In this document: one piece after another, positions 35,401 to 49,400 of the stretch
Position numbering within the stretch: position 1 is the first letter of the stretch
Layout: each line of letters opens with the position of its first letter
Assembly: GCA_964035545.1 (NCBI GenBank)
Contig: OZ037765.1
Coordinates: 7,700,698-7,764,697, forward strand
Length of the DNA stretch: 64,000 nucleotides
Source of the DNA: Bugula neritina
Lineage: Eukaryota; Bryozoa; Gymnolaemata; Cheilostomatida; Bugulidae
Direction: 5' to 3'
Translations under genes and position numbers: made by a program
The notes under the pieces: model-generated
What the model saw: the letters and a program-made list of their open reading frames with translations, nothing else
Told to the model about the DNA's origin: nothing
The model's database searches: none

Positions 35401-38400
35401 CTAGTACTTTTCTGATGACAAGAACAGTTGAGGGTCACTAACCGTCTTTTTCAAAGGGCAAGTAACCATTCCAGTTGCCTCGTCATACTGCATGACATTT
35501 GGTGAAAAGTAGACAACGGCACTGGATGGAGTCGGTACCTCAGATAAGTTTTCGGCTCGTTTACCTTTACGGTGGGAGCTAGCTCTGCTCATCTGTGATA
35601 CAGGAGTGATGGACACACCAGGGTTGTCGTATAATGAGGAAAGACCACTTCGTTGACTGAAACTAGTTGTCATTAGTGCATATGTACTGGCAGATCTCAA
35701 ACCTTGTCTCATCTCACTTTGTCTGCGTTTAGAGTATTTTCGAGATGAAATGCAAGCACACACTGCAAAATAGAATTACACCCATGTATAGCATATATAA
35801 TAATATGTAGTTTATGCAAAAGACAAATAACATCTACGCAAAGGGCAGTTATTAAATTAACGAAGGAAATGTTTGATTAAGAGCAAAAACCCTTCAGGCA
35901 ATTACCAAAATAAAATTGATTGGTGCTTACAATGCTAAAACTGCATAAGGAAAGCTTACTGATAAAACCAGGACATTTTGTATGCATTTGTTCTAACAGG
36001 GGACAAGTAATTGTAACTATTTATAAAAAGAATTGTTTGCACTGTGCATATAGTACAGCCCTCAGTTAAAATGACTGCAAGTCTATTTGCCCTTCTGCTA
36101 TAATTATTGTCTGCAATATTTATAGCTTATTTCATAGATTGCCTAGTATATAGAATACAAGTTTAACCCCAAACCCCTCTGTTTGCAATAGGCTATTTAT
36201 AGCTTATTCCACACATTCAAAGTACAAGTTTTTAATTTGCAATAGGCTATGGAGTATAGACTATGTTGTAGAACGCCATGGGTGCCAAAAAATCACTCAG
36301 GACTACAAGTAAATGATTAGCTCCCTTGTATAGCCTGTAGGCAAAGAGTGAACAAATACATGCTTGGTTAATATTGATCAGCAACAGTAACATGTTGTAA
36401 GAGTGTAACACGAAGTTTGAGGACTAAGGTAATGCAGCCTTCATAATAAAAGCAAAATGTCATCTAGGCTTTGACTTTTTAAGTTTTTATGGTTCTACCT
36501 ATAATGCAGATGAATAGAGCGCTGACAATGGAAGCAATAATGATGCCATACAATCGGTAGTCTGTGATGCCATCTGGTGTATTTTCTGTGTCCGATTTAG
36601 TAGTGAATGTGTCACATTTGTTCCCATCAGCAAATTGTTGATCCTGGTAAGCCAAACACAGCCTGTACGTTGTGTCTCTCTGTGAAATCATTGAAATAAA
36701 ATATATTTTAATATATATGCTTTAGTAAATATAGGCTAGACACATAGGTAATATTAATTAATAGCAGTGATCCCACAAATTGGAGTGTTACAAGTACTTT
36801 TATCATCAGCTACTAGGTTGTGAAGAGGTTAAGTTTGCCTATATACCATTAGCTAGGTGAATATATAGCTATATATCACAATATGGATATCATTAAAACT
36901 TTTAGAATGTAAAGTAAGAAACTATATACATAGCATGTTTTCGTTCAAACAATGTTGTGAAAGCTTGTTGAGAGCAAAACTCTGAAAGTAACTTTAATTT
37001 GTTTAAAGCCTTCTATTCCTCAGCCTTTACCTTCAAAGCTAGACTAGAGTATGAAACTGGGTATAGTGACATATTTGTGGTATTATGAAAATAAAGTACT
37101 TTTCCTTACTAACAGCCAGTAATGTTTTATTCGAGCTTAGAGCACATTGAACCTTAATACTACAATGTTAATCAATTACAAGTACAACCCATGCGTTACA
37201 AAACTCACTTGTCAGAATGAAGTATAAACTTATTTAATATGCAAGTTATCATAACCTAAAGCAAACATAATATTATAAAAGGCAGCCAAAGCTGTAATAA
37301 TGATAATAGCAATACCTATAATCAAAGTAAACTTTTGGCTGCATTATTAAAAAAGTTTTAATAATGAAACAATGCCAACATTATAAGCAGATATTTGCTG
37401 TCAGTATATCTTATTGGATGAAATAAAAATTGAAATAATAATTTACTTGTAAGTTTGAGATGGTGTATCCAGTGGGAGAGTGCCTTGACCTTACAAAGTA
37501 TTGGATAGGAAAAGAGGTCTGGTTATTCGTCTTGACTTCGATGAGAATTGCTTTGTAGCGTCTTGAAGGATAAATTATCTGCCAGGAGAATTCAACAAAT
37601 TCTTCCCCTAATAATAATTATGAGATGTGAATTTATATACAACATCAACGTGTGATACGTGACATAGCCTGCATGGAGCGACACAGGACTAATTGAAGTT
37701 ATTTGAGTAAACAATTAGATTAACTGATATTTGGTGAATTATCACTATAAATAAGTACAGCATATACTATAGACTATACTACATATGTTGTTCAATAATT
37801 CCATTAAAATATTATATACTAAAAAATCAACCACCAAACTTGTAGAAATAGTCATCTGGAAGATTACATGATTTAAGCTTACATTATTCACCATCTCATA
37901 AAATCTAAATTATATGGCTATAAATATATGTACATATACAGTGGCGCAACTTGTATCTATGTAACTTTATAGCTAATACTATACCAAGACTAGCTTTATA
38001 GCTAATATAACCTCTGAAGACTGTTAACAAACTTAAACAAAATGAAGGAAATTCTGTAAACCACTCTATTTTATCAAAGAATAACTTTTCTTACCAATAT
38101 TTCTTATGATTATCTTAGACTCGTCTTTAATCACTTCCAGATAGAAAGTTTGGCGTACACCAGGTCCTTGGTTGTTGGTAGCAGAGCATACGTACATGCC
38201 AGAACTGTCTGCCTTTGCTTGCCTAATCACCAGATCGCCATTTATGAAACCAATAACTGAATTGGAAAGGAGCATTCGGTTGCCAAAGTACCAATGCACC
38301 AGTGGAGTTGGTTTGCCAGCAACCTAGCAATACATGGGAATGATTTCAGCATGTATAAATTATATACAAACTTGTAGTAAAATTACTGTAATATATTGTG

Positions 38401-40542
38401 CTTTGCATAAAAATACGATTTTCCAATTACAAAGTTTCTGTGGAAAATTTGAATTTTATGAACATCAACTTTTTTTTAATTAATTTTCAAAACTAATCAT
38501 TTATAGTTCAAGATTGATTGATTGATTTAGTTATTACACATCACAGGCATGAAAACATGTTGTGAAATTCAGTGTAAATACTGGCCTTAAGAAATAAATG
38601 TGAAAAAAATAGAAAATACACAGTTCCTTATTTTAGTGCACAGATCTGCAATGTGAAGTAAACCATGAGCTTGAGCTTATAGGCTAGCTTACACAACCAA
38701 CTTCACACTCATTACATATGCACACATATATTATGTACACTGTATACTGTAGTATATCTAACAACCTTATTCTATATGTCATGCTGTGTCTCTATAGGTG
38801 AACAGTAAATAACATGAAAATAAGATGGAAGTAGTAATAATATATTACTTATAAGCCTATAATTGTGCTGTCAGAGTCGATTTGTGTTATCTACTTTAAT
38901 TATTCTCATACAATAGGTTTATGAAGGATTTTCACAATTATGTTTACATTATATAATTATTGAATTTAATGCAGTTACGTTAAATAGTTTAGAGCTTCAA
39001 AGTATAAATTAATTGCATTTTGAACATGCAAAAGCAAACAGACACAAACAAATTAACTGCAGAAAAAAGATTCCAAAGCTGTAGTAGACCTCAAGGCAGA
39101 TTCAATACTAAAATTCCATGATAAAAATGCATGCTCATGTAAAAGTGCCATGCAAATTCACCTAAGTTTGCAATCTATTGAAAGAGTTTCAGTTTAATTT
39201 TTTTCTTCATGGCTATAAAACTTTAAAATGCAATCATGCAATGGTTACTAACCTTGCATCTGATCCTAACATTACCTCCTTCATTCACTACCGTCACGTT
39301 ACTTGATCGGTAAAGCAGTTTTGGGGAACATGTTTGGTGTTGTAGTGTTGAATTCCTGTGAATGCTACACGTTAACAGGGTTTCGGGAGAGAGCATAATT
39401 TGTTTCTTTGAAATAGATGTTTTTGTGAACTCTGCTATCCAATTAAAGCTGCAATCACATACCAGCAACATGCCAAAAGCAGAGATATTTATTGCTGTAG
39501 AGATGTTCATCCACGTTTCTGGCAGGACACGAAGCCCAGTGTAGGACACGTCTATAGTGTGGAGGTACTGTAGATCTTGAAGAGACTGAGAGTCAACATA
39601 CTGCAGGTTTGAGTTATTGAAGAGCAAAAGCTTGTTTACTTTAGAGTTGACAAAAGCGTTTGCATCCATTAGCTGTAACTTTTGAGAATTTGTAATTTTT
39701 AGTGTGTTGATCGAAGCATTGATGAAAGTGTTCGTTTCAATGACTGTGAGGTGACATGCACTGATATCTAATATATTTAGTTGTGTTTGTGTAGTAGAAT
39801 GCCATGTTAAGTTGGTAATAGGGTTTTTTCCAACAAAGAATGATGTGCCTGAATTCGGGAACTTCACAAAAGACAAGACGTGTATCGCATTACCTTCGAG
39901 ATTCACCCACTTTAGTGACAATAATTTTGTGAACTCAGAAGTCAAAACATTCTGTATTAGGTTGTAAGATAAGTCCAGAACTTGCAGTTGTTTCAAGTCA
40001 GCAAAAGATTTTGATGGCACTCGTGTGAGAGCGTTGTAAGACAGGTTTAGATGTTGCAAATAAGCCATTTGATGAAAGGCATCATCACCAATGTGACTTA
40101 TAAAATTGTGAGAAAGAGATAGTATCACAAGAGTCTTAGATATTTTATACAGTGAGTAGCCGGAGATGAAAGTAATATACGAGTTTGAAATTTGAAGCTC
40201 TTCAAGAGTGATGATTGTAGGAATACTTTTTATATCCTGCACATTTCCGATTATTTTTAATGACTTCAATTTATAAAAATCTACTAAAGCACTGTAGTCT
40301 AGCACTATGTCAAGGTCTAAGGGAGTCTTGTAAAATAGGATATCAGCATTAGATATATTTGCAATGTTTGCCAACTTGCCAGTACATTCCACAAGGATGT
40401 AGTTTTCATCCCCAAGTGATGGTGCCGAAGCGTTACTCGAACAAACACAGTTGCTGATGCAGTTGCTTGTCTGACCAGATATGGTGCTTATTCCATAAAC
40501 CAGAAAGGTGGAGAGGTAAGCTGTGAGCCAGCAGTTTCTCAT
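35401..40542 (-). CDS. LRR-Ig-FN3 single-pass membrane receptor
   Basis: Exons 40542-39253, 38323-38095, 37607-37447, 36679-36499 and 35762-35401. Lengths sum to 2223 nt and phases agree, giving 740 residues. In order: a signal peptide (MRNCWLTAYLSTFLVYG); a Cys cluster (CISNCVCSS) as LRR N-cap; about ten leucine-rich repeats, the clearest being LVILSLSHNFISHIGDDAF, LQHLNLSYNALTRVPSKSF and LQVLDLSYNLIQNV; an LRR C-terminal cap (CDCSFNWI ... TCSIHRN); a C2-type Ig domain (RIRCK ... DSSGMYVCSATN); an FN3-like domain (EFSWQ ... GYTISNLQ, then TTYRLCLAY); one TM helix (YGIIIASIVSALFICIIG); and a Ser-rich cytoplasmic tail of about 125 residues. Many N-glycosylation sequons are present. The architecture resembles LRRN/LRIT/LRFN-type adhesion receptors of nervous systems, but low identity prevents assigning an orthologue. 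Confidence 0.9.
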
Positions 40543-42400
40543 CTTCAGCGGTCAGCTATGAACAATATTTATAGCAAAAGTATGTGACAGGTTCCCTTAG
40601 TAAACCCATACATGTATAGGCTGCCACCTGTAACATGTCAACAGCACTAGCTTCAGTCTGCACATAAAAATTGTCTTATAGGCAATGAGTAAATTACTAC
40701 ATGTTTGACAGAACTCATCCATATGTATACATTTAATCTAATTAGTCAGTTGTATGGTAGGCAGCTATGAAATGTATTTAAACATGGAAAATCAATAAAA
40801 TGTATTAAGGTCAATGTGAAAGCAATATCCAAAACATCATAAGGTGTAGCATCTGGGATACCAGAATATAATCTGGCCAGAAACCATGAGCTATGAATAA
40901 TTGGTTTATAAAAGATGAAAACCTGGACAAATATTCTAAAACTTGAAGACCCTGCAACTATCAACATCAAACAACTAAAGTATTTTGTAATAATTATGAC
41001 ATTAATGTTGCTGCTACCGTGTGTCATTATTTTTTTGTACATATTAGAATTTTCAAAATAAAAAAAGGAATAATGATTTATAATTTTGATATAATATTGT
41101 TGTCTCAACAACCAATTTGAGCATGAACAATTATTCGCCAACAGATTAAGTTGCATATGTGTTGCAGAGTTTGTCCTATAATGTATACACTATGTTGTAT
41201 AATATGCATTATTAACCAGTTCCAGTTCACCATATCATGTCATCCGTGGTTATTGATTGCTAAAGTACTATTATTTGATGAATGTGCAACCACTGTAACT
41301 TTGTCTGACTTTCAATTACATGCAAAATCTATAAATATAATATTGAGGAAACAGCTAGATATATTAATTTTTGCCACCTTCTAGGCATCACAATAATGCA
41401 GGTAGTCAGCCTCTGTGCGAATTGCAGTTCTATTCTTAATTTCTCATAAAAAGTAAAAAAACAAGCTGATTTTAAAAAGCATTTTGGCAGGTAAATGTAA
41501 CTAATACCAGTCAACTACACGTCACAGTGATACTTACTCAGAAAGAAAAAAATTATTTACAAAACTTTCTCATTAATAACTTTATATAGTTAGCCTATTT
41601 ATTTATGTAAACTTTATATGAATTGCTTATTGTCCTAGCTTGAAAGTTTCAGTGTCATTACATTTTTGATTTACTACTTTTCTACATAGCATGTAAAAGA
41701 TTGGGAATTATTTGATACCTATGTTGGTCATATAGATATAGAAAATTCGCCTAAAACTTCTAATAACATGTTATAGTTAAATGATGATACAGGGTCAATG
41801 TTCATTTGTAGACGATAGAGTTATCTTCTCTATCCAATTACAGTCTAGGACTCTAGGAGGAGGAGAGTTATAGTTATAGCAGGTTCTTACAGAGCCTTTA
41901 CCAGAGATTATAAATTTCAAGTATTTATAAATAATCGCATTAGGTGTTTTAATGCTATTGGAAATGTGAGGGTGCCCAACAATGCAGTGTAGAAGGAAAG
42001 AAACAATTTTAATCTCACTAGTAAACTTGTTCTGTAGCAACATTAATAGTTGCCAAACATTATAGAAGACCATGTACAAATGCAGTTTATAGGGCTAGCA
42101 TGTGGCTAACAACAATGAATAATGAGTGATACTTTTTATACACTTATCTAATAATTATATTAATTGAAGAATTTATAGTGTGGCCAGTGATCTCAACAAT
42201 ACATGTTGTTATAATGACTAATAGTAATATCTCTTATCTGATGGTATATCACAACAGTAAATTAATTTCAAGAGAATGACTGGAAGAATTAAGATAATTG
42301 TCACTCATAACTGTTTTTATGACAATATGAATTACAAGCAATAGTTTTTAACGTTTTAATTATTAAACAGGTTGTTTAATTCTAAATTTTGGTGTTTATA
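40543..42400. other. Divergent intergenic region, LRR receptor side
   Basis: AT-rich. Frames here (for example 40746-41156 on the minus strand) have no recognisable domains and no splice-supported neighbours. Confidence 0.5.
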
Positions 42401-42409
42401 ATCATTTTA

Positions 42410-42540
42410 GGTGCTGTGACGTCAAAGTGTTAAAGGGCATATATCGCGCTGTGGTGAAGGTCAAAGTTAAAATAATCAGTAATGACCTAGCGTAGTGTTG
42501 AAGTTTTGTGTTGCAGTATGCGGTACGATCCCTAAGTTAA
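42410..42540 (+). promoter_or_regulatory. Candidate FDXR upstream regulatory region with CRE and ERR-like motifs
   Basis: This patch is richer in GC and CpG than its surroundings. It contains the full palindromic CRE TGACGTCA (42417-42424), TGAAGGTCA (42455-42463, an ERR-type nuclear receptor extended half-site) and an inverted TGACCT at about 42484. A 5' UTR exon and intron would be needed to bridge to the ATG at 43481; an acceptor-like TTTTAG lies at about 43450. Confidence 0.35.
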
Positions 42541-42569
42541 AACGCATTAGGAATTATTATGGTGCTAAT

Positions 42570-42760
42570 TTTATATTCTAATTTTATTCTAGTAGTACTA
42601 GTACTTAGAGTTAGAGTTAGTAACAGTATTACTTATAATTATATTTATCATTTAATTTTATGGTTATTCTAAATTTCTTATATCTAAAGTTAGTCTTATA
42701 CTTGGTATTACCGTTATTCACTCATGCAATTATACTTATGCTTTTACTTTTAGTGTAACA
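42570..42760. repeat. Cryptic simple sequence, TTAGAGTTAGTAA-type
   Basis: Degenerate AGTACTAGT/AGTTAGAGTTAG/ATTACTTATAA motifs, like those at 5450-5930, 26780-26920 and 59910-60340. Confidence 0.6.
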
Positions 42761-42978
42761 ATGATATTTTTGTTGGAGTTGACAAATTAAGGTTGTAAAA
42801 GAGTAAAGACTAAGTCAAAATCTATTGAATCTAAACTTTATTCATTATTGGCTACCTTTAGCTAGGGTTACTGCAGTATAATGATAATAAATGTGAATAT
42901 AAATTTGAGTATTGTGATTTAATGCAATAGCTTAACGTGAATAGATAATACCGAAACTACTAGTAGAGTAGTACTTGG

Positions 42979-43220
42979 CAGAGCTGGGTCATAGTCAAAT
43001 TTACTTGAGTAATTGCCGATTCAAATTTCTTCACTTAAGCTAAACTCGACTTGCTAAAACCATTGACTTTGAGTTTTTACTTGACTGACTTTTAAAAACT
43101 TGCAGGTGAATTTAAGTCATATAGGAACAGTTCGTTAAGTATGTCATGTAAAGTTTGTAATTTAAGTCAACATGCTTGTGTAAAATGTTTTTAAAGTATT
43201 TGAATCCAAGTCTATAAACT
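42979..43220. mobile_element. Possible fragment of a hAT-type element
   Basis: Begins CAGAGCTGGG (42979-42988), followed by TTACTTGAGTAATT. This resembles the CAGAGGTGGG ends and ACTTGAGTAA-rich subterminal sequence of many animal hAT MITEs. No matching inverse end was found, so it may be truncated. Confidence 0.3.
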
Positions 43221-43480
43221 AATAGTATTAGTTTTAGCTTTATTTTTATTTCAATAGCATTATCTTTTTTTTATTATAACTATTTTAGGACTATTGCATC
43301 TTTTCATGAATTGTGATAAATATTATGTGAAAAAGGTTTTTGATTAGTTCGTACTAAATGTTTTTAAAATTATTATTGCAGAATGATAAATATGTGTTGG
43401 GGGAAAAATGTTCAACTAAATTAAACAACTGGTTAATTTATCACTTTTATTTTAGTATTTGCTCTATTATAACACTCACG

Positions 43481-46400
43481 ATGTCTAGGAGGATATTTCA
43501 GCACATTTTCGAAAAGTATAACCGTGCCTATCAACATAGGAACTGTTCTCGGAAAAGAAATGCTAAACAATTGAAGTCTTGCATTGTTGGCGGTGGACCA
43601 GCAGGCTTTTATACTGCTCAAAGGTTACTCAGAGTATGTTCTATGTTTCTCATATAGTTAATTGTGTATTGGTAATAAAACTCTGCTAGAAATATTTCGA
43701 TTACATAGTATTTAATAGTTCTAATCGTTGGGATATTGTAGAGAAATTCAGAGATTTTGGTGGATATTTTTGACAAACTTCCTGTTCCTTTTGGTCTTGT
43801 CAGGTTTGGAGTGGCTCCTGACCATCCTGAAGTCAAGGTAATAGTTTATTACATGATGTTTTGCTCTGGTTAGTGTGGATTGTGTTCAATGACATAATTT
43901 TAACTTGATCAAACACTCACTTCCACTAAACTTTGTTTTGAGACCACATATGATAGAGCTACTTTTAATTTTTTTTTACATTTTGGAGTTGAAACTGTAA
44001 AATAATTGAAATGCATTGTTAAGGAATTGGCTTACTGTTGCCTGATCCATAATTTTTTCCAAGTATGCTTAGAGTCAAAACAACAACTGCTGCCTAATAC
44101 TGCTTTTTTACTATATAACTGACTCATCAATATTAGCTTGATATAGCTCCCAAATCTCTTTATTGAGTATTAAATTCAGCAACGTACATTTAACATTAAC
44201 ACTGTATGCTATAATGAGTGCATATTTTAGACAGAAATACTTACTGCATTGATTAATAAAAATTTCAATTCTAAACAGTTTTCTTGTAACTAGAAAGGCA
44301 AAATCTATATATTTTTTACAACTCTTATTTCTTATTACTAAATTTTTTTTATGTGAAAACTGGCCGACTAAATATTGCATACAAACTGCACAGATTCCTA
44401 GTCTTTCTACTTATATGAAATATTTCTAATGTAACTGAAAAGTTTGTTGGTTTTATATTTCAATATATTTATTTGTTTTGCTGTTGTGAGGTTGGTTTTA
44501 TTTAAATAGCACATTAAAAGTTTGCAAAGTTATTGTGAGTATAAAAATTGGGTTATATTTCTGCAAAAAATTGTAGTAGTTAATTTTTAGGGTTGTTAAA
44601 TTAAAATTGGACAAGCATATAATACATATAAATACATAAATGATGTAATTATATTTTAGGCTAGCTTTTTCAACATTTGTCAACATGACTGTAATAAAGA
44701 GGAGTAAATTAAAAGAATTATTAAAGTATAAACTATTTTAATTTGTAGAATGTCATCAATACTTTTACTCAAACAGCTAACAAGTATTCTGATAGATGCC
44801 GATTTCTAGGAAATGTAGAAGTTGGTAAAGACATCGCCATATCTCAACTACTTGAATCATATGACATTGTTGTATTTGTAAGTTACAGTGCTAGTCTTAT
44901 TTTTCACAACATATTACGCATGTAATTTTTGTGAATGTGTTTTTTAAAGGTTGTGAAATAATCGTCTCTTGTACAAAATGACTCTGTTTCCCATTACTCA
45001 CCTTTGCAGAAACACATTACACTGGTTCTAATTTTAAAAAGTTGTACTGTTACTTTTTTCTTATAGAGCCATGGCGCTGAAAGTGACAGAAAGTTAAACA
45101 TCCCTGGGGAGGTAAGTAGATTTTCTACTGGAATACCGGTTTCTGTCTAAACCCTTGGGTATATGTAGTTTGTTCAATGCACATGACCAGGTTTTTATTT
45201 TTTGCAGAATTCAGATGGTGTTTATTCAGCTCGAGAATTTGTTGGATGGTATAATGGTCTTCCTGAATTCTCCCATGTAAGAATTGCACATTTTCTTGTA
45301 ACTTTTATATATGTCTGCTTGTATGTCAGCTTTAGTAATAGTGTATTTAGGTACCTGTGTAACTACTTAGTCAATTTATAATAAATTTGAGCTTGTATCG
45401 AGCTATGACATTTATAAACCATTACAAATTGTCAATATTGTGATCTTTATGTAGCTGGCACCAGATCTGAGCAGGGAGTCTGCTATTATACTTGGACATG
45501 GTAATGTTGCTCTGGACATAGCAAGACTACTTCTAATGCCAGTTGATGAACTTGCTGTGAGTTACTGATGTCAAACTATGCATGCCCTTTGAATTAGCTT
45601 CTCAAATATATTTTATGGCTTTTACTAGTTTGCTGAATTGTAATAGTAATGCAGTTTGCCCTGTTTGAAACATTGCGCTATACCTTCATTCATGTATGTA
45701 TGTATGTGTATATGCATATGTGTGTGTGTGTGTACGTGTATGGATGTGTGTACATGTGTGTGGAAGTATAGGTGCGTGTATACTGTGTTTATCACTAAAA
45801 AGAGCTTGATATAAAAAACAAAGCATATAATGTTACGATAAAACAAAACATTTGAATAAATAAAATGTAACATTATATTATAGGCTTCCATTACATAAAA
45901 CATTTGTATTTTGGTAAAAAAGAGTTATCCAATAACATTGTTCCTTTTATTTATTGAAACTTTCATGGTTTCAAGAATTCCGTGTACGTTATTTTGCAGA
46001 AGACAGATATCTGCCAACATGCGTTAGACGTTGTGGCAGCTAGTAAGGTTCAACATGTTCACATTGTTGGTCGAAGAGGACCTCTTCAAACTGCCTTCAC
46101 CATCAAAGAATTCAGAGAGATGACAAAACTACCTAACGTTAAATCACACATTTGTTTAGAGGATTCGAAAACATCAATAATGGAAGAATATGAACGTGTG
46201 TTGAGTTTTTGTGTATTATTTAGTAGACGGTTAATTTTTATATAAAATGTTGAAAACATAATAACTTATATTTCAATTTACACTGTGCAGAAAGTTTACA
46301 TTCTGATTTTATTTATTTGCCGCAGTTTGAAATATCTAAACCTTTTCAATATATAGGTTTGGCCAGACCTCGTCGTAGGATAACTGATCTCATGCTGAAA

Positions 46401-49400
46401 ATGGCGGACAATCCAACAGTCTCTAAATCTTCTAGCAAATCCTGGAGTCTTGAATTTCTACTGACACCACTAGAAGTTTTAACAGAAAATGGACATGCTT
46501 CGGCTGTGAGATTTGCTAAAAATAAACTGGAGGTGAGCTTCCTATCAATCGTTCTAGGAATAGTATGGATTCTTAAGATTACTAGAACTTTCAGTTATGT
46601 TAAATTATATGCTTTTATCAGGTGAAATAGATTTATAGAATGGGACATCTAGTCTATTAAAAGCCACCTTTAAGTTAAAACGAAGCTGAAAATTGCTACA
46701 AATACCCACAATTTTTGTAACGTTGTATAGACATATTATTATTCTTTCATAGTTGCCATTCACCATGTCTAGATGTAGGACCTCTGTATTGGCAATAAGT
46801 ATGATTTTTTAGAATATTGATGCATTAAATTTTATATACTTGAAGGTTTAGAAATAGCACATACAAAAAAGGTGTTTATTAGAAATTAGGAATGATATTG
46901 AATGATGGGACTTGATTACTGTGAACTGGCTACAGTCCCATATGATGCTTTTGCCTGAGATATTTTCCATTATTTTTCTTTTCATTTTTCAAGTGTAACT
47001 GAAGGCTATATATTTACTTTTACTAAATGTAGTCTCCTTTAAGTTGGTACAATTTTGATCATTTCAGAAAATAACCATACTGTTTATTTCCAGTTGCACA
47101 AATAAAAACCTAAAGAAAAGTTAATTAATTAAAAGCAACCCGAAACTAAAGCTGTCAGACCTGCACATAGGTTACATGCTTAGAAAATTTATTTTTCTAG
47201 AAACGATGAAATTTTAACTTTAGTGAGAGCAGTAACAACTTCATTTAACCTAATATTTAAAGATATAATAGTTTGCTGTATTTTAGGGAAAAGAAATAAA
47301 TTCTCAAAAAGCGGTTGTCACAGATGAAGTGATAAACCTACAGTCAAACCTGGTGATAAGGTGATTTACACATACATGAGATTCATTTTAGCATATCCTG
47401 CTATTGTTAAGTAGAAATAATATTGGTCCATGCTGTTGTTTGATTTTTATTAGGCCAGCATTATTCCTCCTGGCATGTTTTCACATCAGTGAAGATTTGC
47501 TGAATGTATGTACATGTAGTTCAAAGATATGTGCACAATAAAACAAATTATAGCATATAGGAATGTAAATGTGCACTATGAATGTATTATTCGAAGATGA
47601 ACAATATCTTGAATTTTTAGACATTTTGTTCTCCTACATTGTAGGGCATATTTCTGCAGTATACAAACCCTATTTTGCTTATCGTCACTCTCCAATTTCT
47701 TAAAAGTTCAGGCGGATAACTTTTAGTAGAAAGTAGCAATGAAATTATGCAACTTAAAGTCTTATCAAATGCTAATGTACACGTGGCAGAAACTGTGCGA
47801 TTTTTAGACTTTAGGTTTTAATATTACAATAAAATGCCTAACTGGTTGGAGGCGGTGACACGGCATTTCGAAAATAATAATTGGAAAACACCTATTTGGA
47901 AAAGGGAGAAGTCACCAATAGACAACTCGAAAATAGACAATTAAAAAATGGACTACTGGAAAATAGACGTTTGGAAAATGAAAATCTTCAACATAGCCTA
48001 GTCTGTAGGAGGCGTTTAACATCTGGTCGGGTCCAAAATAGCTTTCAAAAATAAATATTAAGACCGAATCAGTTAGGCTTTCATGGAAGTAGAATTAGTT
48101 ACTGAATAGTTCTAATTTAAAATTGCCCACATGTTGAAGATTCTTCATTTTCCAAATGTCTATTTTCCAATTGTACATTGATGATTTGTCCGTTTTCCTA
48201 TTGTCATTTTCGAAATGTCGCGGATTCAGTTGGAGGCACCTACCCACCACGAAAGCCTGTAACATGGGTGGCGTATCTAATGCAGTTGCCAATTTTAAGA
48301 AAGTGGCCTTGGTACACTTGCTTTGGTAATAATAGACACCAGCATTTGTTAAGGCAAAGTCCATAGTATTCTAATATATTCTTTCCTATCCAGTTCTCAC
48401 TGTGATGCAGTAGAAAGCTTCCCAGCTATTTTTTCTATGATATGCAAAACCAAAGTGAAAGGATTAGTTTTGGTTTTAGAAACCACCTGACTACTGTGTA
48501 TATATTTCCAAACTATAGGCCCAAATTGAGTTTGCAGTAGCTGATGAACAATAAAATAAATTGTGATTGACATGACTGAAATTAGAGGCTCAATTGATGA
48601 AGCTTGCTATTTTCATTACCTGAACAGTACATTTGTTGTATATCACAAATAATTGTTTGCTGTCAATAATTTATGCTAATAATACACTTTGCTATTGTAG
48701 AAGTATAGGCTACCAGACTTTACCTATTGGAGATGGCAATATTATTCCATTCGATGATAAAACCTACACTATACCCAATCGTTATGGCCGAATTTTGAAT
48801 CATAAAGGTTGTTGGTAAATTTTTTTAATTTAATAAATGATAGTGTATGCCAAATCAAATGATGAATAGCACTTGTTTAGCATGCCATATAATATTAAGT
48901 TGGTTAATCAAACCCATTAGAAGGAGTGTCACAACCAGTCATTTTATCAGCATGTTTTATTGTAAAGTTCATAGCCTGCCTAAAATGCTTATTGGGGTTC
49001 TTACGGAAATGTCAAAATTTACAAACTAATAGATACATGCTTATTATATATTTCTCTATGAAAAGAATTGTATAACTTATGTGTCAAATTTTTAATTCAT
49101 ATGTTACTGTGTTTATATGCTTTGATTAATTTTTGTGTTGTAGGTGTGTATTGTAGTGGTTGGGCAAAGAGGGGTCCTGTTGGGGTGATAGCGGGCACCA
49201 TGACCGATGCATTTGAAACTGCTGATAGTGTGATTGAAGATATAGAGTCAGGAGTTATCAAACCATCTACCTCATGTATAAAAGATATTACTGAATCGCT
49301 ATTCAGTGAAGGTACTAGCAATATTTTGGTACAAATGGTGTTTATATTGATAGTGCATCTGTCAATCTTAATCATTCTACAACCAAATTATTTTTTACTG

